This document shows, piece after piece, positions 48,901 to 58,685 of a stretch of 64,000 bases of DNA. Source of the stretch: Acinetobacter cumulans (GTDB lineage: Bacteria; Pseudomonadota; Gammaproteobacteria; Pseudomonadales; Moraxellaceae); contig NZ_CP035934.2 of NCBI RefSeq assembly GCF_003024525.3, forward strand, positions 682,001 to 746,000, read 5' to 3'. The translations under genes and the position numbers were made by a program. A model generated the notes under the pieces. It saw only the letters and a program-made list of their open reading frames with translations. It had not been told where the DNA came from and searched no databases. Position 1 is the first letter of the stretch. Each line of letters begins with the position of its first letter.

Positions 48901-50241
48901 TTAACTGATTTGATCATCGATTTCAAATTCTTCTAGGGGACGTTGAAACTGCTGAGCACGTTCACCTAAGATTTCTTCAAGCGGTAAATGCGCTTGTTTA
49001 ATCAATTGTTCAAGTTTATGTGGCGCCATAATGACATGTAATTTTAAGTTGCCATGATCATCATAATGTTCGGATTGAATGACATTGAGGGCATAAAACT
49101 GCGTGCGTAATTTGCCATAGGCTGGTTTTAGCGAGAGCTCAAAGCTTTGCATATTTCCCATTAAGCATTCATGCACAGCTTGGCGTAAATAATTGAGTCC
49201 TTGCGAGGTATGCGCAGATACATAGACACGCTCAGGTTGGTGTGGACGGTGATAAACAATTTTCGCTTGTTCACCTGATTGATCAATTTTATTGTAAACG
49301 CGTAATACAGGCACATCTGCACCAATTTCACGGAGGACTTTTTCTACTGCTTCAATTTGCTCAAGCATATCTGGGTTACTCGAGTCGATGACGTGCAGTA
49401 ATAAACTGGCTTCGACTGTTTCCTCAAGCGTTGCCTTAAATGATTCAACCAATGAATGCGATAAGTTACGTACAAAACCAACCGTATCTGCCAAGACTAA
49501 GTTACCAATTCCGTCCCAGGTTAAACGGCGTAAGGTTGGGTCGAGTGTGGCAAATAGCTGGTCAGCTGCGTAGACATCACTGCCTGCTAAGATATTAAAC
49601 AGTGTGGATTTTCCTGCGTTGGTATAACCCACTAAAGATACCGTTGGTACAGCGGCTTTTTTACGCGCAATACGACCTTGTATACGGGTTTGGCGGACTT
49701 TTTCAATGCGCTCTTTGAGTTGACCCATACGGATTCGAAGCAAACGGCGGTCTGTTTCAAGTACAGTTTCGCCTGGGCCTCTTAGACCAATACCGCCTTT
49801 TTGGTTGTCTAAATTGCCACGACTGCGGATTAGGCGTGAAGCCATGTGTTGTAACTGCGCCAATTCGACCTGTAACTTACCTTCATAGGTACGTGCGCGT
49901 TGTGCAAAAATGTCTAGGATCAGTTCAGTCCGATCTACGACACGGCAATGCATGATTTTTTCAAGATTACGTGCTTGGGCAGGCGTGAGCGCATGGTCAA
50001 AAATGACTAGATCTGCCTCAAGTGCTTGAACTACTTCGGCAATTTCTTCGGCTTTACCTGAACCAATAAACAGCTTGGCATCTGGCTTAATACGTGAGGC
50101 ATGAATATGTTGCAGAATCTCGGCACCAGCCGATTGCGCAAGTAGATGAAACTCTTCAGCATCGAGATCATCCAGCATTTGTACTGCTACACTGACCAAA
50201 ATAACGCGATCGCCACTGTGCTGTTTATTCAAATGATTCAC
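48901..50241 (-). CDS. hflX: Ribosome-associated GTPase HflX
   Basis: 446 aa. N-terminal HflX domain (SGKAEEIAEVV near residue 60), glycine-rich GIGLRGPGETVLETDRR near 155, then the G domain: GYTNAGKST, DTVGFVRNLSH, NKID. Splits and rescues stalled or heat-damaged ribosomes. Elsewhere it often follows hfq; that gene is absent here. Confidence 0.96.
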   Translation of the reverse strand: MNHLNKQHSGDRVILVSVAVQMLDDLDAEEFHLLAQSAGAEILQHIHASRIKPDAKLFIGSGKAEEIAEVVQALEADLVIFDHALTPAQARNLEKIMHCRVVDRTELILDIFAQRARTYEGKLQVELAQLQHMASRLIRSRGNLDNQKGGIGLRGPGETVLETDRRLLRIRMGQLKERIEKVRQTRIQGRIARKKAAVPTVSLVGYTNAGKSTLFNILAGSDVYAADQLFATLDPTLRRLTWDGIGNLVLADTVGFVRNLSHSLVESFKATLEETVEASLLLHVIDSSNPDMLEQIEAVEKVLREIGADVPVLRVYNKIDQSGEQAKIVYHRPHQPERVYVSAHTSQGLNYLRQAVHECLMGNMQSFELSLKPAYGKLRTQFYALNVIQSEHYDDHGNLKLHVIMAPHKLEQLIKQAHLPLEEILGERAQQFQRPLEEFEIDDQIS

Positions 50242-50309
50242 CCAGCCAATAATTTATAGATTAAACAGCTATTTTAGGCGAAAACTCAGGTGCCGAGCAA
50301 AGTACTACT

Positions 50310-50438
50310 TTAAAATACCCACGAAAAAAGTAAGGCAAAGCTCAGCATAAAACCAATATAGAGCAATGAAAGGCCACCAATCATCGCTAAAGCGGTGTGT
50401 TTTGACAGTTGTTCTGATTGAAGGTCGAGCTTGTGCAT
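50310..50438 (-). CDS. Predicted 42-residue single-helix membrane protein
   Basis: Open frame from ATG to TAA: an N-terminal polar segment (MHKLDLQSEQLSKHTALAM), then a continuous hydrophobic helix (about residues 20-42). Fits a typical short membrane protein in a gap that otherwise has no gene. No strong ribosome site. Lies between hflX and the acyltransferase gene on the minus strand. Confidence 0.5.
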   Translation of the reverse strand: MHKLDLQSEQLSKHTALAMIGGLSLLYIGFMLSFALLFSWVF

Positions 50439-50623
50439 GAGAATTTGGATCTATTAGTTCAATAGTATTTTATTAATTGAATTGTTTATTCGATGAAAAT
50501 GGGAAAAAGAAATCACAGTTTTCGGTTTTTATGATCAATGTAAAATTTCAACACGCAGTATAGTATGATGCGTGAAAGGCATTTTATGTCACGAAATACA
50601 ATATTTTTAACAGCGATCATTTT

Positions 50624-51442
50624 ATGACTCAACCTGTAGTACATCCACAAACAAACTCTAAAGGCGTCTCCCGATTTGTGCTTTATGTTCGAAAAGTCGT
50701 GGCCATGGTCGTTGCTGTAAGTGCAGGGTTTTATTTGGTGTTTCGTCACCGTTTATATAAAGATCCGAACAATCCTAAAAATACCCGTTATGTGCAGTAC
50801 TTTTGTCGCAAACTGTGTAAGGTGTTTAACATTGATGTGAAGGTACATGGTGAAATACCGCGTGAACCTGCACTGTGGGTGAGTAATCATATTTCTTGGC
50901 TAGATATTGCTGTTTTGGGATCAGGTGCACGGGTGTTCTTTTTGGCCAAAGCAGAAATTGAGTCTTGGCCTTTATTGGGCAAGTTAGCGAAGGGTGGTGG
51001 GACTTTATTTATTAAACGTGGCTCAGGTGATTCCATGCGAATTCGTGAGCAAATGACTGATTTCTTAAAACAAGACAGTCCCGTATTATTTTTTCCAGAA
51101 GCCACCACAACAGATGGTACTCGAATTAAAAAGGTACATGGTCGCTTATTAGGTGCAGCCATTGAGGCCAAAAAACCTGTACAAATTTGCTTAATTTGCT
51201 ATGTCAATCAGAAAGGTGAGCTGGATATGGTGGCACCATTTATTGATGATATGACCTTTGCACAGCATGTACAAAATGTGCTTGAAATGCCAGAAGTTAC
51301 AGCACATCTGATGAGTTTGCCTGCCATTGATTCGACAGGGCATACAGTAGATAGCTTAACAGCTGAAGTACAACAGAAGATGAACGAAGGATTGATCGAG
51401 TTACAAGCCAAAGTTCTTCGTAAACCTGTTGTCATCGCTTAA
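50624..51442 (+). CDS. 1-acyl-sn-glycerol-3-phosphate acyltransferase (PlsC family)
   Basis: 272 aa. An N-terminal membrane segment is followed by motif I NHISWLD (NHxxxxD) near residue 86 and the motif III type FFPEATTTDGT (FPEG with Ala here) near 158. Adds a second acyl chain to lysophospholipid precursors at the inner membrane. Confidence 0.9.
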   Translation: MTQPVVHPQTNSKGVSRFVLYVRKVVAMVVAVSAGFYLVFRHRLYKDPNNPKNTRYVQYFCRKLCKVFNIDVKVHGEIPREPALWVSNHISWLDIAVLGSGARVFFLAKAEIESWPLLGKLAKGGGTLFIKRGSGDSMRIREQMTDFLKQDSPVLFFPEATTTDGTRIKKVHGRLLGAAIEAKKPVQICLICYVNQKGELDMVAPFIDDMTFAQHVQNVLEMPEVTAHLMSLPAIDSTGHTVDSLTAEVQQKMNEGLIELQAKVLRKPVVIA

Positions 51443-51469
51443 GAATACTGATGTTCTTGCCAAGAAAGC

Positions 51470-53101
51470 TTACATAAAGCCTTCGATGGGTAACCATGCA
51501 ATCATTTTCATGCCTGCACGTTGCCACCATTTCATGCGCGGTTCTTTTTTATAGGTTCGAGTTTGCTCGTTGGCCAGCTTAATTTTCCAGTTAATATTTT
51601 GGTTGGCATCTAAGACTAATTTATAGGCAAATTTACTTAAGTTTTCATCCATGGTTTTGTGTACTGCTTTGGCCAATTGTGGGCTATACAGCAAGACGCC
51701 AATTTCGGTATTGAGATAAGCCGAACGCGGGTCGAAGTTAAATGAACCAATAAAGACTTGTTTTTCATCTAGTGCCATCAGTTTGGCATGTAAACTTGAA
51801 CGACTCAGACCTTTAATGCTGACTTTGGCTTTCTTGGCCAATTCATCAGTATTGGCATTTAAGTTTTCAATATTTGGATTGGCTAAAAATTCATACAATT
51901 GCACATCATTTTTGAGCAAGTCTTCGCGATATTTGGCATAAAATGCATGTACAACAGGAACGTCATTGGCCTTAAATGAGTTGGTGAGAATCCGTACTTT
52001 TGTACCATGTGATGCAAAATCTGCGAGTTGTTTTGCGCCTTTTTTTTCAGGGACAAAATATGCAGAAACAATATCAATGCTTTCATTTGGATGATCTAAA
52101 TGATTCAGCAATTGAAAGTTTAGATGTTCTTCTTTTTTTGCTTTGGCTTTAATTTTACTCGGTGAGTCTTTGACTACTTCGGCTTTAACCCAGTCCAGTT
52201 GAATACTGTTGTTGAGCCAATTGTCAAAGGCATGGGAGCGATTGGCCAAGTTTAAATAGTTTTGTACTGTTACTTCTTGATCATGCTTTTCTAATTGTTG
52301 TTTCAGTTCAGGAAAGCGTAAAGTGTAATGGCGTGGATTGACCAATTGCTTTACCGGGAAAGCGTAATCGTCGTTCCAGTATTCATCAAAAGAATGCACA
52401 ATTTCATCAGATGCAGAACCCACCAACATCACATCTACATCAGAAAATTGATAGTTATCACTGACATTGTAATATTGATTACTCATATTACGGCCACCAA
52501 TTAAAGCGATTTGGTTATCTGCAATAAAGCTTTTGTTGTGCATACGACGGTTGATGCGTTTTAAATCGAGCAACATATCCATTGCGCGATAATGTCGAAA
52601 GCGATAGGGGTTATACAATTTGACGTCAATATTGGTGTGCTGATCAAGCGCAAGATAAATGCCTTCCATTTTCTTGGCATTATTATCGTCAATTAATAAA
52701 CGAACTTTTACCCCACGATCTGCCGCTTGAATAATCGAATGCAGGGCCATTGAGCCAATTTTGTCATTGTCCCAAATGTAATATTGTAGATCGAGCGTTT
52801 TTTCGGCTTTATTGATGAGCTCTAATCGGGCTGCAAGTGCTTCAAGCGGGTCATATAAGACGTGATAACCCGTTAAACCCGGCTTAGCATCGCGTAATGG
52901 GGTAATAATTTTGCCTAAGGTAGTTTGTTCTGTGGGTGTACTAAAACCGTACTCAACAGGTTGCTGGACTTGCTTGGGTAATGTTGTACATGCAGGAATA
53001 CCTAAACATAAGCTCACACTGAGTAAGACCGCTGTTTTTTTTGTTGGACGCGATGTTTGAGTGGGGGCTAAGTGCTGAGCTTTGGGCTGGGCATTCGTCA
53101 T
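51470..53101 (-). CDS. Phospholipase D-family / cardiolipin-synthase-like lipoprotein
   Basis: 543 aa from ATG 53101 (TTG at 53119 also possible). The signal peptide ends in lipobox-like GIPAC. Two HKD motifs: HNKSFIADNQIALIGGRN near residue 190 and HAKLMALDEKQVFIGSFNFD near 445. This resembles the periplasmic YmdC/ClsC-type PLD enzymes that build or remodel cardiolipin or cleave phosphodiesters; the exact reaction is not decided. Confidence 0.88.
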   Translation of the reverse strand: MTNAQPKAQHLAPTQTSRPTKKTAVLLSVSLCLGIPACTTLPKQVQQPVEYGFSTPTEQTTLGKIITPLRDAKPGLTGYHVLYDPLEALAARLELINKAEKTLDLQYYIWDNDKIGSMALHSIIQAADRGVKVRLLIDDNNAKKMEGIYLALDQHTNIDVKLYNPYRFRHYRAMDMLLDLKRINRRMHNKSFIADNQIALIGGRNMSNQYYNVSDNYQFSDVDVMLVGSASDEIVHSFDEYWNDDYAFPVKQLVNPRHYTLRFPELKQQLEKHDQEVTVQNYLNLANRSHAFDNWLNNSIQLDWVKAEVVKDSPSKIKAKAKKEEHLNFQLLNHLDHPNESIDIVSAYFVPEKKGAKQLADFASHGTKVRILTNSFKANDVPVVHAFYAKYREDLLKNDVQLYEFLANPNIENLNANTDELAKKAKVSIKGLSRSSLHAKLMALDEKQVFIGSFNFDPRSAYLNTEIGVLLYSPQLAKAVHKTMDENLSKFAYKLVLDANQNINWKIKLANEQTRTYKKEPRMKWWQRAGMKMIAWLPIEGFM

Positions 53102-53204
53102 ATAGTAAGCTAATTTCAAAATTAGATTTGAGTATAGTGGCGAGCTATGAAAAGATAAATATAGTGACTAAGAAAACTGATCGATTAACTGATAGAGCAG
53201 ATAT

Positions 53205-54215
53205 ATGTGGGATATGAATTCCGTGGTGATTTATTTTTATATAGCAATGGGACTCTTGGCTATTTGGGCCATCTCTCAGGCATGGCTGAGCCAATCACGA
53301 ACGGAAACCATACATCCTTTTAAGGCCTTTGTTCACCTATTGGCTTTTTATTGCTCCTATTTATTAATTCCGCTGTTTTTCTTTAGCTTTTATGCGGGAT
53401 GGAGTGGTTATTACGCCGTACATGAAGCTATTTTTATTGCCTTCATTACGGGGCTATTATGCTATGCACGTTTTATTGAGCCACATTGTATACAGGTAAA
53501 AACCCTTAAATATCAGCTTCACGAAGACCGTAAAATGCTGAAGCCTGTCAAAATTGCACTCATTGCAGATTTACATATTGGGTTGTTTTCGGGCCATGAA
53601 CGTCAGTTAAAGCAAATTGTTGAAAAATTAAATGAACAAAAGCCCGATTTAGTGGTGGTTGCAGGCGATTGGACTTATGAGCCTGAAAATAAATTGGCTG
53701 AAGAATTGGCTGTGCTACAGCAAATTGATGCACCTGTTTATTCAGTCAATGGTAATCATGATGAGCAATATCCTGGACCACCGATACAAGAATTGCTAAA
53801 TCGTGCCTTAAGCCAAAACAACGTAATGGATATTGAAGGGCAGGTGGTTGAGTTTAATGAATTTCGTTTAATTGGCATTGGTGATTTATGGGCAGGTAAA
53901 GCCGATATGCGCTTTATGCCACAGTTACCGCAAGATAAACCGTGGATTATTTTATCGCATAATCCAGATACGGTAGATATGGTACCTGAACTTCCAACAC
54001 GTCCATTAATGCTGTCGGGGCATACACATGGTGGCCAAGTGGAATTGCCATGGCTGACCGATTATGTGATGAAAAAAGTTTCGATATTAGGCCATAAAAA
54101 AGGCTTATATCAGCATGAACATGCAGATGTGTTTGTGACCGTAGGCACAGGGATGGTGGGGGTGCCATTTCGTTTTCGTGTGCCACCAACCATCGATATT
54201 ATTGAGTTGATTTAA
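53205..54215 (+). CDS. Membrane-linked metallophosphoesterase (YaeI-like)
   Basis: 336 aa. Three hydrophobic segments in the first 100 residues, then a calcineurin-fold phosphoesterase: LIADLHIGLFSGHE near 122, AGDWTYE, GNHDEQYPG, LSHNP and SGHTHGGQ. A two-metal enzyme, possibly acting on membrane or nucleotide-lipid substrates. Confidence 0.9.
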   Translation: MWDMNSVVIYFYIAMGLLAIWAISQAWLSQSRTETIHPFKAFVHLLAFYCSYLLIPLFFFSFYAGWSGYYAVHEAIFIAFITGLLCYARFIEPHCIQVKTLKYQLHEDRKMLKPVKIALIADLHIGLFSGHERQLKQIVEKLNEQKPDLVVVAGDWTYEPENKLAEELAVLQQIDAPVYSVNGNHDEQYPGPPIQELLNRALSQNNVMDIEGQVVEFNEFRLIGIGDLWAGKADMRFMPQLPQDKPWIILSHNPDTVDMVPELPTRPLMLSGHTHGGQVELPWLTDYVMKKVSILGHKKGLYQHEHADVFVTVGTGMVGVPFRFRVPPTIDIIELI

Positions 54216-54373
54216 TACAGCTCTTGTGAAGAGATTCGTAGATTCTTTATATTAGAGCAGTGCTGGCTAAAAATGATAAAAGCAATATCATTATGATTGA
54301 AAACACATTGTGATGCGAATAGTGCAAATGTAGTTTTGGCACAAGATCATTTTAATTACTTGAGAATAATTAT

Positions 54374-54727
54374 ATGTCAGAATTTTATAAAGAAGTGGGT
54401 ACCTTATTTGGCTTGGATGAGCAACAAGCTGAGCATTTAAATCTAGGATTGGTACAACTTGCACAAGAGTTTAATCGTGCGTCTGAAGTGAGTGATCAGG
54501 CGTTTTCTGCACAGTTTTACCAAAAATTTGAGCAATTAGCATTGACCAGTGGTATTCAAGAAGATGAGATCGAAGCTTTGGTGAATGTGCTGTATTTTAA
54601 TGATGTGCACCAGCAGGTCGTGACCTATATTGTGCCGAGTTATTATAATTCGGGTGGTGATCCAGAGCAGTTTGCGGATACTTACCAACTGATGATGGAT
54701 GACTTGCAGCAAGAGCTGGAAGATTAA
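54374..54727 (+). CDS. Unknown acidic protein
   Basis: 117 aa, soluble, acidic, helical pattern with hydrophobic heptad-like spacing; no Cys, signal or known family. Separate transcription unit with a terminator at 54775. Confidence 0.65.
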   Translation: MSEFYKEVGTLFGLDEQQAEHLNLGLVQLAQEFNRASEVSDQAFSAQFYQKFEQLALTSGIQEDEIEALVNVLYFNDVHQQVVTYIVPSYYNSGGDPEQFADTYQLMMDDLQQELED

Positions 54728-54774
54728 TCTTGATATTGAATAATTGCTTGGTTTGCACAGCGCTAGAGTGAAAT

Positions 54775-54805
54775 AAAAACGCCAGCATCATTGCTGGCGT
54801 TTTTA
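54775..54805. terminator. Bidirectional terminator between convergent genes
   Basis: AAAAACGCCAGCA TCAT TGCTGGCGTTTTT. Confidence 0.93.
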
Positions 54806-54820
54806 TATGCATGACAAGAC

Positions 54821-56131
54821 TTAGATTTGGTTGTTTACGTCATCATTTTTCGTTTCACGGATCAGCAAGAATGCGATCAATGAAAGAATAGACGCGGCAG
54901 TAAGGTAGTAACCTACAGCATATAAACCATAACCTGTCGCAAGTTTAGTTGCGATTAATGGCGCGAAAGATGCACCAAAAATACCTGCCAAGTTAAAAGT
55001 AAGTGCAGAACCAGTATAACGTACTGAAGTCGGGAATATTTCAGACAATACTGTACCAATTGGGCCGTAAGTTAAGCCCATAATGGCTAAACCAATACAC
55101 AAGAATAAGAACACAATAGCTGTGCTACCAGACTCAAGTAAGCTAGAGAACATGAGGCCAAAGATTGCTGAAACTACACATACAGCAATTGAAGTGGTTT
55201 TTCGACCGAATTTTTCGGCAAAAACTGCTGACAATGGAATGAATGCCGCAAAGCAAAGCGTTGCAACCAATTGGAGTTTAAGGAACTCTTCACGTGTATA
55301 ACCGAGTTGAGTTGTTCCCCATTGCAAAGCAAATACTGTAGTTAGGTAGAACACAACGAAAGTACAGATGGCTGCAATTGTACCTAAAATGAGCATGCCC
55401 CAATGCTTGGTTATCACTTCTTTAAACGGAATATTAACTTCTTTTTGTTTGTTTAAAACATTTTGGAACGCAGGCGTTTCATGAAGTTTTAAACGAATCC
55501 AAAGACCCATAATCACTAGCAATGCGCTAGAGATAAATGGAATACGCCAGCCCCATTGCATGAAGTCGGCTTCAGACATGAAGTGACCTAATGTGAGGAA
55601 TGAACCTGTTGCAAGAATAAAGCCGATAGGAGCTCCGAGTTGAGGGAACATACCATACCAAGCTCGTTTGCCTTCAGGTGCATTTTCTGTTGCTAGAAGG
55701 ACTGCACCAGACCATTCGCCACCTAAACCTAAACCTTGACCTAAACGGCACAGTGCCAATAACAACGGCGCAAAAATACCAATTTGTGCATAGGTTGGGA
55801 GTAAGCCAATACAAACGGTGGAAAGCCCCATGGTCAGCAAGGCTGCGACCAAGGTGGCCTTACGACCAATTCGGTCGCCTAAATGGCCAAAGAGTGCTGC
55901 GCCAATCGGGCGAGCAATGAAGGCAATTGCAAACGTAGCCAAAGACTGAATCGTCGCCGTCATCGGATCTGTACTTGCAGGGAAGAACAAATGCGGGAAA
56001 ATAATAACGGCAGCCGTTGCGTAGATATAGAAATCAAAAAATTCGATTGTGGTACCTACAAGGCTGGCTGTAAGTACACGAAATTTTGAATTGGTTGCTG
56101 GCGCTTGCGCAGCAGAATTTGTTGACGCCAT
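54821..56131 (-). CDS. MFS transporter, metabolite:H+ symporter family
   Basis: 436 aa, 12 predicted helices. GHLGDRIGRK near residue 85 is the MFS loop 2-3 signature; EFFDFYIYATAA and GLGLGGEWSGAVLLATENAPEGKR (quoted partly) match the MHS branch (ProP, KgtP, ShiA relatives). Probably imports a small organic acid or osmolyte with H+; substrate not predictable. Confidence 0.92.
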   Translation of the reverse strand: MASTNSAAQAPATNSKFRVLTASLVGTTIEFFDFYIYATAAVIIFPHLFFPASTDPMTATIQSLATFAIAFIARPIGAALFGHLGDRIGRKATLVAALLTMGLSTVCIGLLPTYAQIGIFAPLLLALCRLGQGLGLGGEWSGAVLLATENAPEGKRAWYGMFPQLGAPIGFILATGSFLTLGHFMSEADFMQWGWRIPFISSALLVIMGLWIRLKLHETPAFQNVLNKQKEVNIPFKEVITKHWGMLILGTIAAICTFVVFYLTTVFALQWGTTQLGYTREEFLKLQLVATLCFAAFIPLSAVFAEKFGRKTTSIAVCVVSAIFGLMFSSLLESGSTAIVFLFLCIGLAIMGLTYGPIGTVLSEIFPTSVRYTGSALTFNLAGIFGASFAPLIATKLATGYGLYAVGYYLTAASILSLIAFLLIRETKNDDVNNQI

Positions 56132-56274
56132 GATAGACCTTACACTTACTAAAAATAAAAAAAACTTAGTTTTAAAAGCGTAATCTTTTTAAAAAAGGCG
56201 TAATTTCTTAAAAAAACAACAGCAATCTTCTCTGTTCAACTCGCTCAGGGTCGCTGAAATGAAGAAAGAGATGA

Positions 56275-56922
56275 TTAAATCACGTACAGGTAGATGGACA
56301 GGAAGTGTGATCCTGCACCTAACAATACAAAAATATGCCAGATAGCGTGGGTATATCTTACTCTTTTTAATGCATAAAACAATGCGCCTACGGTGTAAGA
56401 AAGCCCACCAATGATTAAAAAGGTTAAAGCTTGAGCGCTTAAAAAGTGTTTCATATCATCAATGACCAATAAAGCCAGCCAGCCCATAGCCAAATAAGCA
56501 AAGAGTGAGACTTTTTGGAAAGAGTTAATGAATATTAACTTGAATAGTGTACCTACTATAGCGATGACCCACAGAGCAATTAATAAGTAGTGTGCTTTAG
56601 TGGTGGGAATAGCAATGGCTAAAAATGGGGTATAGGTTCCTGCGATTAAATAATAAATAGCCGTATGGTCGAGTTTTTTATAAAAATAGCGTCGATCGGC
56701 AGTGGTCGACATGTGATAAAGCATAGACGCAGAAAATAATAACACCATGCTCAAGGCATAAACGCATAGTCCGAACCATTGCCATGCAGGCAAATAGGCC
56801 CCTTTAATGACCAATAAAATACCAGCAATAAGGGCTAAAACTGCACCTACACCATGGCTGAGATAATTAATTCGTTCTTCAAGCGGGTCATAATCTGGAA
56901 TCAGTGGAGCGTTGTTTATCAT
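56275..56922 (-). CDS. Hemolysin III / YqfA-family membrane protein
   Basis: 215 aa with about seven hydrophobic segments. Conserved HlyIII histidine/acid residues: NYLSHGVGAVLAL near 20, SMLYHMSTT near 67, DHTAIYYLIAGTYTP, and HAIWHIFVLLGAGSHF near the end. PAQR-like fold; despite the name, generally not a secreted toxin. Confidence 0.92.
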   Translation of the reverse strand: MINNAPLIPDYDPLEERINYLSHGVGAVLALIAGILLVIKGAYLPAWQWFGLCVYALSMVLLFSASMLYHMSTTADRRYFYKKLDHTAIYYLIAGTYTPFLAIAIPTTKAHYLLIALWVIAIVGTLFKLIFINSFQKVSLFAYLAMGWLALLVIDDMKHFLSAQALTFLIIGGLSYTVGALFYALKRVRYTHAIWHIFVLLGAGSHFLSIYLYVI

Positions 56923-57027
56923 TTAATGTCGCCCAATATTTAAAATATACAGATGTATAATAATTGAAATTTGCATTTGTCGTAAGAAGATTTAAACTTT
57001 AGCTGCAATTATTTTTAGGTTTAAAGT

Positions 57028-58248
57028 ATGTCCGCTTCGGCTTCTCTCTTTTCACAGGAACAGCAACTCCTTGATGTATTTCAGCAAGCGATTGATAAGC
57101 ATCAATTTGAGCGCTTGATCCTGAGTCAATACAAGGGTGAACTTGAGCAGCTTGAAAAATTGACCTTAAGAGTCATTTCACTACAGCAGCAACCTATGCT
57201 GAGTATTTTATACCGATATAAAACTCAAGATGTCACTAAAAATTATCCTTTAAGTGAAGCTTTGGATATTGTGCGTGAGTTATTACTGTGTTGTAAGCAG
57301 GCCAATTTATTTACTGCCACTGAAGAATTACAGCTGAAGAAAAACAAGAAAAAAGCCATGCTCACCGTCACTCAGCATAAGGTTGTCGCTAAGTCTAGGG
57401 CTGAACAGCAAGGCCATGACCGTGTTAAGCACCGTTATGTTGATCAGGACAGTTTATTTTTGCAACCGCTGGGCATTACAGATGCCAAAGCGCAAATCGT
57501 TCCAAGCATGGCTCGCAAATGGAAACAGATTAATAAGTTTGTTGAGATCTGTGCGGGGGCAGTAGAACAAATTCAGCAGCCTGATCGGCCTTTGCATATT
57601 GTCGACTTTGGTTCAGGTAAAGGTTATTTAACCTTTGCGCTGTATGACTATTTGGCAAAGCATCAGCAAACGCCTTTTGTGACAGGTGTTGAACTGAATC
57701 CGAAAATGGTTGAGTTTTGTCAAAATGTATCTGCTCAGGCAGGTTTTGAGCAGCTCGGTTTTTTCCAAGGTGATGTACGTACATACGAGCCAGAACGCTT
57801 GGATGTGATGATTGCCTTACATGCGTGTGATGTCGCGACGGATTTTGCGATTCATACGGGCATTCGTTTAAATGCGCAGATGATTATGTGCGCGCCGTGT
57901 TGTCATAAAGAATTGCGTCCACAACTGACTGCGCCAAAAGTACTTTCACCGATGTTACAGTTTGGTATTCATGCAGGGCAACAGGCGGAAATGCTGACCG
58001 ATACGATTCGGGCTTTATTGTTGAAAGCCTATGGTTATGAAACTAAAGTGTTTGAGTTTGTGGCCTTGGAGCATACCAGTAAGAACAAAATGATTTTGGC
58101 GGTTAAGCGTCAAGATTATAGTGAGCCAGATCAGGCTGTATTAGCACAAATACAAGCATTGAAAGAGATGTATGGGATTCAAAAGCATTCATTAGAATTG
58201 CTCTTGAATGATCAGTGGGACCAGCAAGATATTGGCTGTAAATGCTGA
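57028..58248 (+). CDS. SAM-dependent methyltransferase
   Basis: 406 aa. N-terminal basic region, then Rossmann methyltransferase: VDFGSGKGYLTFALY near residue 193, GVELNPKMV, and IALHACDVATD near 270. The CAPCCHKEL segment with paired Cys is typical of the RrmJ-like/Methyltransf_32 branch acting on RNA or protein. Target unknown. Confidence 0.86.
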   Translation: MSASASLFSQEQQLLDVFQQAIDKHQFERLILSQYKGELEQLEKLTLRVISLQQQPMLSILYRYKTQDVTKNYPLSEALDIVRELLLCCKQANLFTATEELQLKKNKKKAMLTVTQHKVVAKSRAEQQGHDRVKHRYVDQDSLFLQPLGITDAKAQIVPSMARKWKQINKFVEICAGAVEQIQQPDRPLHIVDFGSGKGYLTFALYDYLAKHQQTPFVTGVELNPKMVEFCQNVSAQAGFEQLGFFQGDVRTYEPERLDVMIALHACDVATDFAIHTGIRLNAQMIMCAPCCHKELRPQLTAPKVLSPMLQFGIHAGQQAEMLTDTIRALLLKAYGYETKVFEFVALEHTSKNKMILAVKRQDYSEPDQAVLAQIQALKEMYGIQKHSLELLLNDQWDQQDIGCKC

Positions 58249-58257
58249 GAAAACGTG

Positions 58258-58683
58258 ATGTCTAACTTCAAAATTTTGTCTGGTGGATGGAGTGAATTGC
58301 AATCCGCAGTGGGGCCTGTGCGTGAAGCAGTTTTTATTCGAGAACAACAGATTGCTCCAGCTGATGAGTGGGATGCACAAGACTTGGTAAGTCTGCATTT
58401 TGCAGTCATGGATGGTGAAGCGTGTATTGCGACTGCGCGATTACTGGAAAATCACAGTATTGGCCGTGTAGCAGTGCTGTCTTCATCTCGTGGCAAAGGC
58501 ATAGGCAAATTGTTGATGCTTGCTGTGATTGAGGTTGCAAAAAAACAGGGCAGACCTTTTGTTAAGTTGTCATCTCAAGTTCATGCGATTGAGTTTTATG
58601 TAGGGCTTGGCTTTAAGGTACAAGGTGAGGAATATCTCGATTGCGGTATTCCGCATATAGACATGCGACTCGAACTGGAATAA
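58258..58683 (+). CDS. GNAT-family N-acetyltransferase
   Basis: 141 aa (ElaA/YjcF-type). Core IATARLLENHSIGRVAVLSSSRGKGIGKLL contains the acetyl-CoA loop RGKGIGKLL, then VHAIEFYVGLGF. Starts 9 bases after the methyltransferase and runs into the next gene, so they form a small operon. Confidence 0.9.
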   Translation: MSNFKILSGGWSELQSAVGPVREAVFIREQQIAPADEWDAQDLVSLHFAVMDGEACIATARLLENHSIGRVAVLSSSRGKGIGKLLMLAVIEVAKKQGRPFVKLSSQVHAIEFYVGLGFKVQGEEYLDCGIPHIDMRLELE

Positions 58684-58685
58684 AG

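Noticed and set aside
56275..56922. A toxin, from the hemolysin III name
   Set aside because: The family is a PAQR-like membrane protein widespread in bacteria; nothing suggests export or pore formation.
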